Assembly: GCA_964598355.1 (NCBI GenBank)
Contig: CAZRBN010000064.1
Coordinates: 1-6,786, forward strand
DNA: 6,786 nucleotides
DNA from: DASQJJ01 sp964598355
GTDB lineage: Bacteria > Patescibacteriota > Microgenomatia > Levybacterales > UBA12049
Direction: 5' to 3'
Shown: piece after piece, positions 5,222-6,786 of the stretch
Layout of the letters: the number at the start of each line of letters is the position of its first letter
Position numbering within the stretch: position 1 is the stretch's first letter
Translations under genes and position numbers: made by a program
Notes under the pieces: generated by a model
Databases searched by the model: none
Told to the model about the DNA's origin: nothing
Seen by the model: only the letters and a program-made list of their open reading frames with translations

Positions 5222-6190
5222 TTACCCGTGTAGGGGAGGTTTTATACCCAGCTTAAGAAGAGAATAGTCCAAGATTTCTTTCATTTCACCCCGTCTGTCG
5301 TCACTTCCTAAAATAATAGAGATAATATTATGTCCTCCATAGGTAAGATAGGTTACCAAACAAAGCCCTGCTTCTGGGGTATATCCATCTTTGATGCCCT
5401 TTACCCCCGGATAGCTTGTCAGAAGATTCGTTTCATTAGTCAGATAATATGCTTTATGTGTGGGAGTAGCAGGTAACGCCTCTTCAACCGTTGCAACAAC
5501 ATCTCTGAAAATAGGGAAGTGCGTGAGGGCATATCGGGTAATAACCAGCAAGTCGTAGGCTGTCGTATACTGATTGCCATCTCCTTCAAGCCCTGAAGGA
5601 TTAGTAAAGTGAGTGTCTGAAAGACCCAATGCAAGTGCTTTTTGATTCATGGCTGCAATAAATTTGTCGCGTCCTCCAGGAAAATTGTCAGCAAAAACTT
5701 CAGCAGCATCATTCCCGGAGGGCAAAACCAACCCATACAACAGTTCATGAAGACTTAAAACTTCTCCTGAAGATACCCCCATAGAATTATTTCCTACAAT
5801 ACTCTCAGGACGTACTCTATAGCTGTCATCATTTTTTGGATGCTCTAAGGATACAACAGCTGTCATAATCTTAGTAAGGGAGGCCATAGGAAGGCGCTTA
5901 GTGATGTTTTTTGTGTAGATATAGGTATTGGTAGTCAAATCATAGCTTAATGCCCCAGAAGCTGAAAGCAGCGGTGCTGCAGTATCGTGTGTATTGGCGA
6001 TATTCTTGCCCGGATCCCACACATCAAGTGTCGCAACTTGATTATTATTGGGCAATGCAAACACAGCGGGAATAGGGAAAGATGAAATACCTTGAAAGGG
6101 AACAAGAAGAGGTTGGTAGACCCATATGCCAAGACATAATACAATTGTCAAAGAACTCAGCGTAAAAATATATGCCAACCAACCTTTCAT
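5222..6190 (-). CDS. D-alanyl-D-alanine carboxypeptidase (peptidase S11, DacA/PBP5 type)
   Basis: This 322-aa enzyme should trim the terminal D-Ala from peptidoglycan pentapeptides outside the membrane. Residues about 5-25 form one hydrophobic helix, a signal anchor without an obvious cleavage site. A Pro/Asn-rich linker reaches about residue 75. The penicillin-binding catalytic domain follows, with Ser104-x-x-Lys107 (M-A-S-L-T-K), Ser158-Gly-Asn160 (L-P-S-G-N-D-A-A) and K267-D-G (G-I-K-D-G-Y-T). The third motif is usually K-T-G; Thr is replaced by Asp here, while flanking residues are normal. The protein ends where the catalytic domain normally ends (L-G-S-D-D-R-R-G, then I-L-D-Y-S-L-L-K-L), so the PBP5 C-terminal beta domain and membrane-binding helix are absent and the N-terminal helix must anchor it. 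The presence of the enzyme implies a peptidoglycan wall. It is divergent from obg across 108 nt. Confidence 0.93.
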   Translation of the reverse strand: MKGWLAYIFTLSSLTIVLCLGIWVYQPLLVPFQGISSFPIPAVFALPNNNQVATLDVWDPGKNIANTHDTAAPLLSASGALSYDLTTNTYIYTKNITKRLPMASLTKIMTAVVSLEHPKNDDSYRVRPESIVGNNSMGVSSGEVLSLHELLYGLVLPSGNDAAEVFADNFPGGRDKFIAAMNQKALALGLSDTHFTNPSGLEGDGNQYTTAYDLLVITRYALTHFPIFRDVVATVEEALPATPTHKAYYLTNETNLLTSYPGVKGIKDGYTPEAGLCLVTYLTYGGHNIISIILGSDDRRGEMKEILDYSLLKLGIKPPLHG

Positions 6191-6197
6191 AGAAATT

Positions 6198-6206
6198 ATT
6201 GTAGCA
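6198..6206 (-). promoter_or_regulatory. extended -10 promoter of the carboxypeptidase gene, probably leaderless
   Basis: The minus strand reads TGC-TACAAT, then seven bases (AATTTCT), then the ATG. Transcription would start at or next to the start codon. No -35 at normal spacing and no Shine-Dalgarno are visible in the shared 108-nt divergent region. Confidence 0.5.
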
Positions 6207-6283
6207 CGAGCTATATGAAGTTATAAATTGTTAAATTGCTATACTGTTAAAACTACGACCAGTGAGCGTAGTACCCTCTAATA

Positions 6284-6292
6284 TGGTACAAT
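6284..6292 (+). promoter_or_regulatory. extended -10 promoter of obg, probably leaderless
   Basis: The sequence is TGG-TACAAT, then six bases (GCAGGT), then ATG at 6299. The AGG in that spacer lies about 1 nt from the ATG, too close for ribosome binding. This is the clearest of the four similar elements because the obg start codon is independently fixed by the protein family. Confidence 0.55.
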
Positions 6293-6298
6293 GCAGGT

Positions 6299-6786
6299 AT
6301 GTTAATTGATACAGTTACCATAACGATAAAAGCAGGAAAGGGTGGAGATGGAAAAGTCTCTTTCCTTCACATGCCAACAAATTATAAAGGAGGGCCTGAT
6401 GGAGGGAACGGTGGCAATGGGGGAGATGTATACGTACAAGGAATTGATGATATTTTAGGCCTCAAAGACTTTCGCTTTAAAAAAGAATTAAAAGCAGAAG
6501 ATGGTGTTCCGGGAGGCAAGAAAAATCTCTTTGGAAAAAATGGAGAAGATTTAACAATCAGATTACCTTTAGGAACACTTGTTACAGATACTATAACAGG
6601 AGAGCAACTGGAGATAATCAATGAAACAGACAAAATCCTTATTGCGAAAGGCGGTAAAGGAGGGCGAGGGAATAACGAATTCAAAACTCCAACAGACCAA
6701 GCACCTCATTACGCTGAAAAAGGGAAACCAGTGGATATAAAAGAAGTACATCTAGAACTAAAACTGATTGCTGATATTGGATTTAT
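6299..6786 (+). CDS. obg: GTPase Obg (CgtA), N-terminal part; 3' end outside window
   Basis: The frame from ATG 6299 is open to the right edge (162 residues). It encodes the glycine-rich Obg fold: V-T-I-T-I-K-A-G-K-G-G-D-G (6-18), K-G-G-P-D-G-G-N-G-G-N-G-G-D (30-43), D-F-R-F-K (57-61), G-K-N-G-E-D-L (79-85), K-G-G-K-G-G-R-G-N (117-125), then L-E-L-K-L-I-A-D-I-G-F (152-162), which directly precedes the P-loop of the GTPase domain. Obg is an essential GTPase acting in 50S ribosome assembly and stress signalling. At residues 23-27 most bacterial Obg proteins have R-R-E-K-Y; this one has L-H-M-P-T. The start matches the family N-terminus (M-x-[VI]-D), and a TTA codon follows the ATG. Transcribed away from the carboxypeptidase gene. 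Confidence 0.96.
   Translation, partial: MLIDTVTITIKAGKGGDGKVSFLHMPTNYKGGPDGGNGGNGGDVYVQGIDDILGLKDFRFKKELKAEDGVPGGKKNLFGKNGEDLTIRLPLGTLVTDTITGEQLEIINETDKILIAKGGKGGRGNNEFKTPTDQAPHYAEKGKPVDIKEVHLELKLIADIGF

Noticed and set aside
6382..6684. Minus-strand Pro/Phe-rich open frame opposite obg
   Set aside because: It is a mirror of the Gly-rich Obg repeats (Gly codons read as Pro on the other strand), not a gene.
1..6786. tRNA, rRNA, riboswitch or insertion sequence
   Set aside because: Reading both strands I found no cloverleaf with a GTTC arm, no rRNA-like stretch, no transposase frame and no terminal inverted repeats.

Overview
The window looks like part of a small, AT-rich bacterial chromosome. 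I think a Candidate Phyla Radiation (Patescibacteria) genome is the best guess, perhaps Microgenomates-like. The grounds are tightly packed genes with 1-14 nt overlaps, almost no Shine-Dalgarno sequences, short single-domain versions of widespread proteins, and standard stop codons (TGA is a true stop at 1042 and 2678, so this is not the TGA=Gly code). This placement is inference. The partial Obg at the right edge is the best marker for testing it.

Left block (1-2680, + strand): the tail of an unrecognised gene, a 244-nt gap with one candidate promoter, then a three-gene run with no intergenic DNA. Two tandem dCTP-deaminase-like (Dcd) paralogues overlap by ATGA, and the second overlaps a GT4-type glycosyltransferase by TAATG. 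By eye this block is more AT-rich than the right side. The two Dcd copies align without gaps over about 144 residues at about 56% identity (hand count). They have lost different active-site residues: copy 1 keeps the catalytic Glu but lacks the Asp of the D-x-G-x-x-G turn, and copy 2 keeps the Asp but has Met for the Glu.

Middle block (2667-4008): a minus-strand 2H phosphoesterase (DUF1045-like) meets the glycosyltransferase end to end, overlapping it by 14 nt. It is divergent from a plus-strand histidine-phosphatase-superfamily protein whose usual RHG motif reads S-H-P.

Right block (3997-6190, - strand): a penicillin-binding-protein-type D-Ala-D-Ala carboxypeptidase with an N-terminal membrane anchor, then a 298-residue protein I cannot place, then what looks like a frameshifted small gene. 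Short matching segments follow both the carboxypeptidase and the 298-residue gene and may be the 5' ends of one small-gene family. At the right edge obg starts divergently from the carboxypeptidase gene and runs out of the window just before its GTPase P-loop.

Across the window, four of the five genes that begin a visible transcription unit carry an extended -10 element (TG-N-TACAAT or TG-N-TAAAAT) ending only 6-7 nt before the ATG, with no ribosome-binding site. This suggests leaderless mRNAs. The most unusual items are the complementary Dcd pair fused into an operon with a glycosyltransferase, the repeated leaderless promoter layout, and the orphan 298-residue gene with its flanking related segments.
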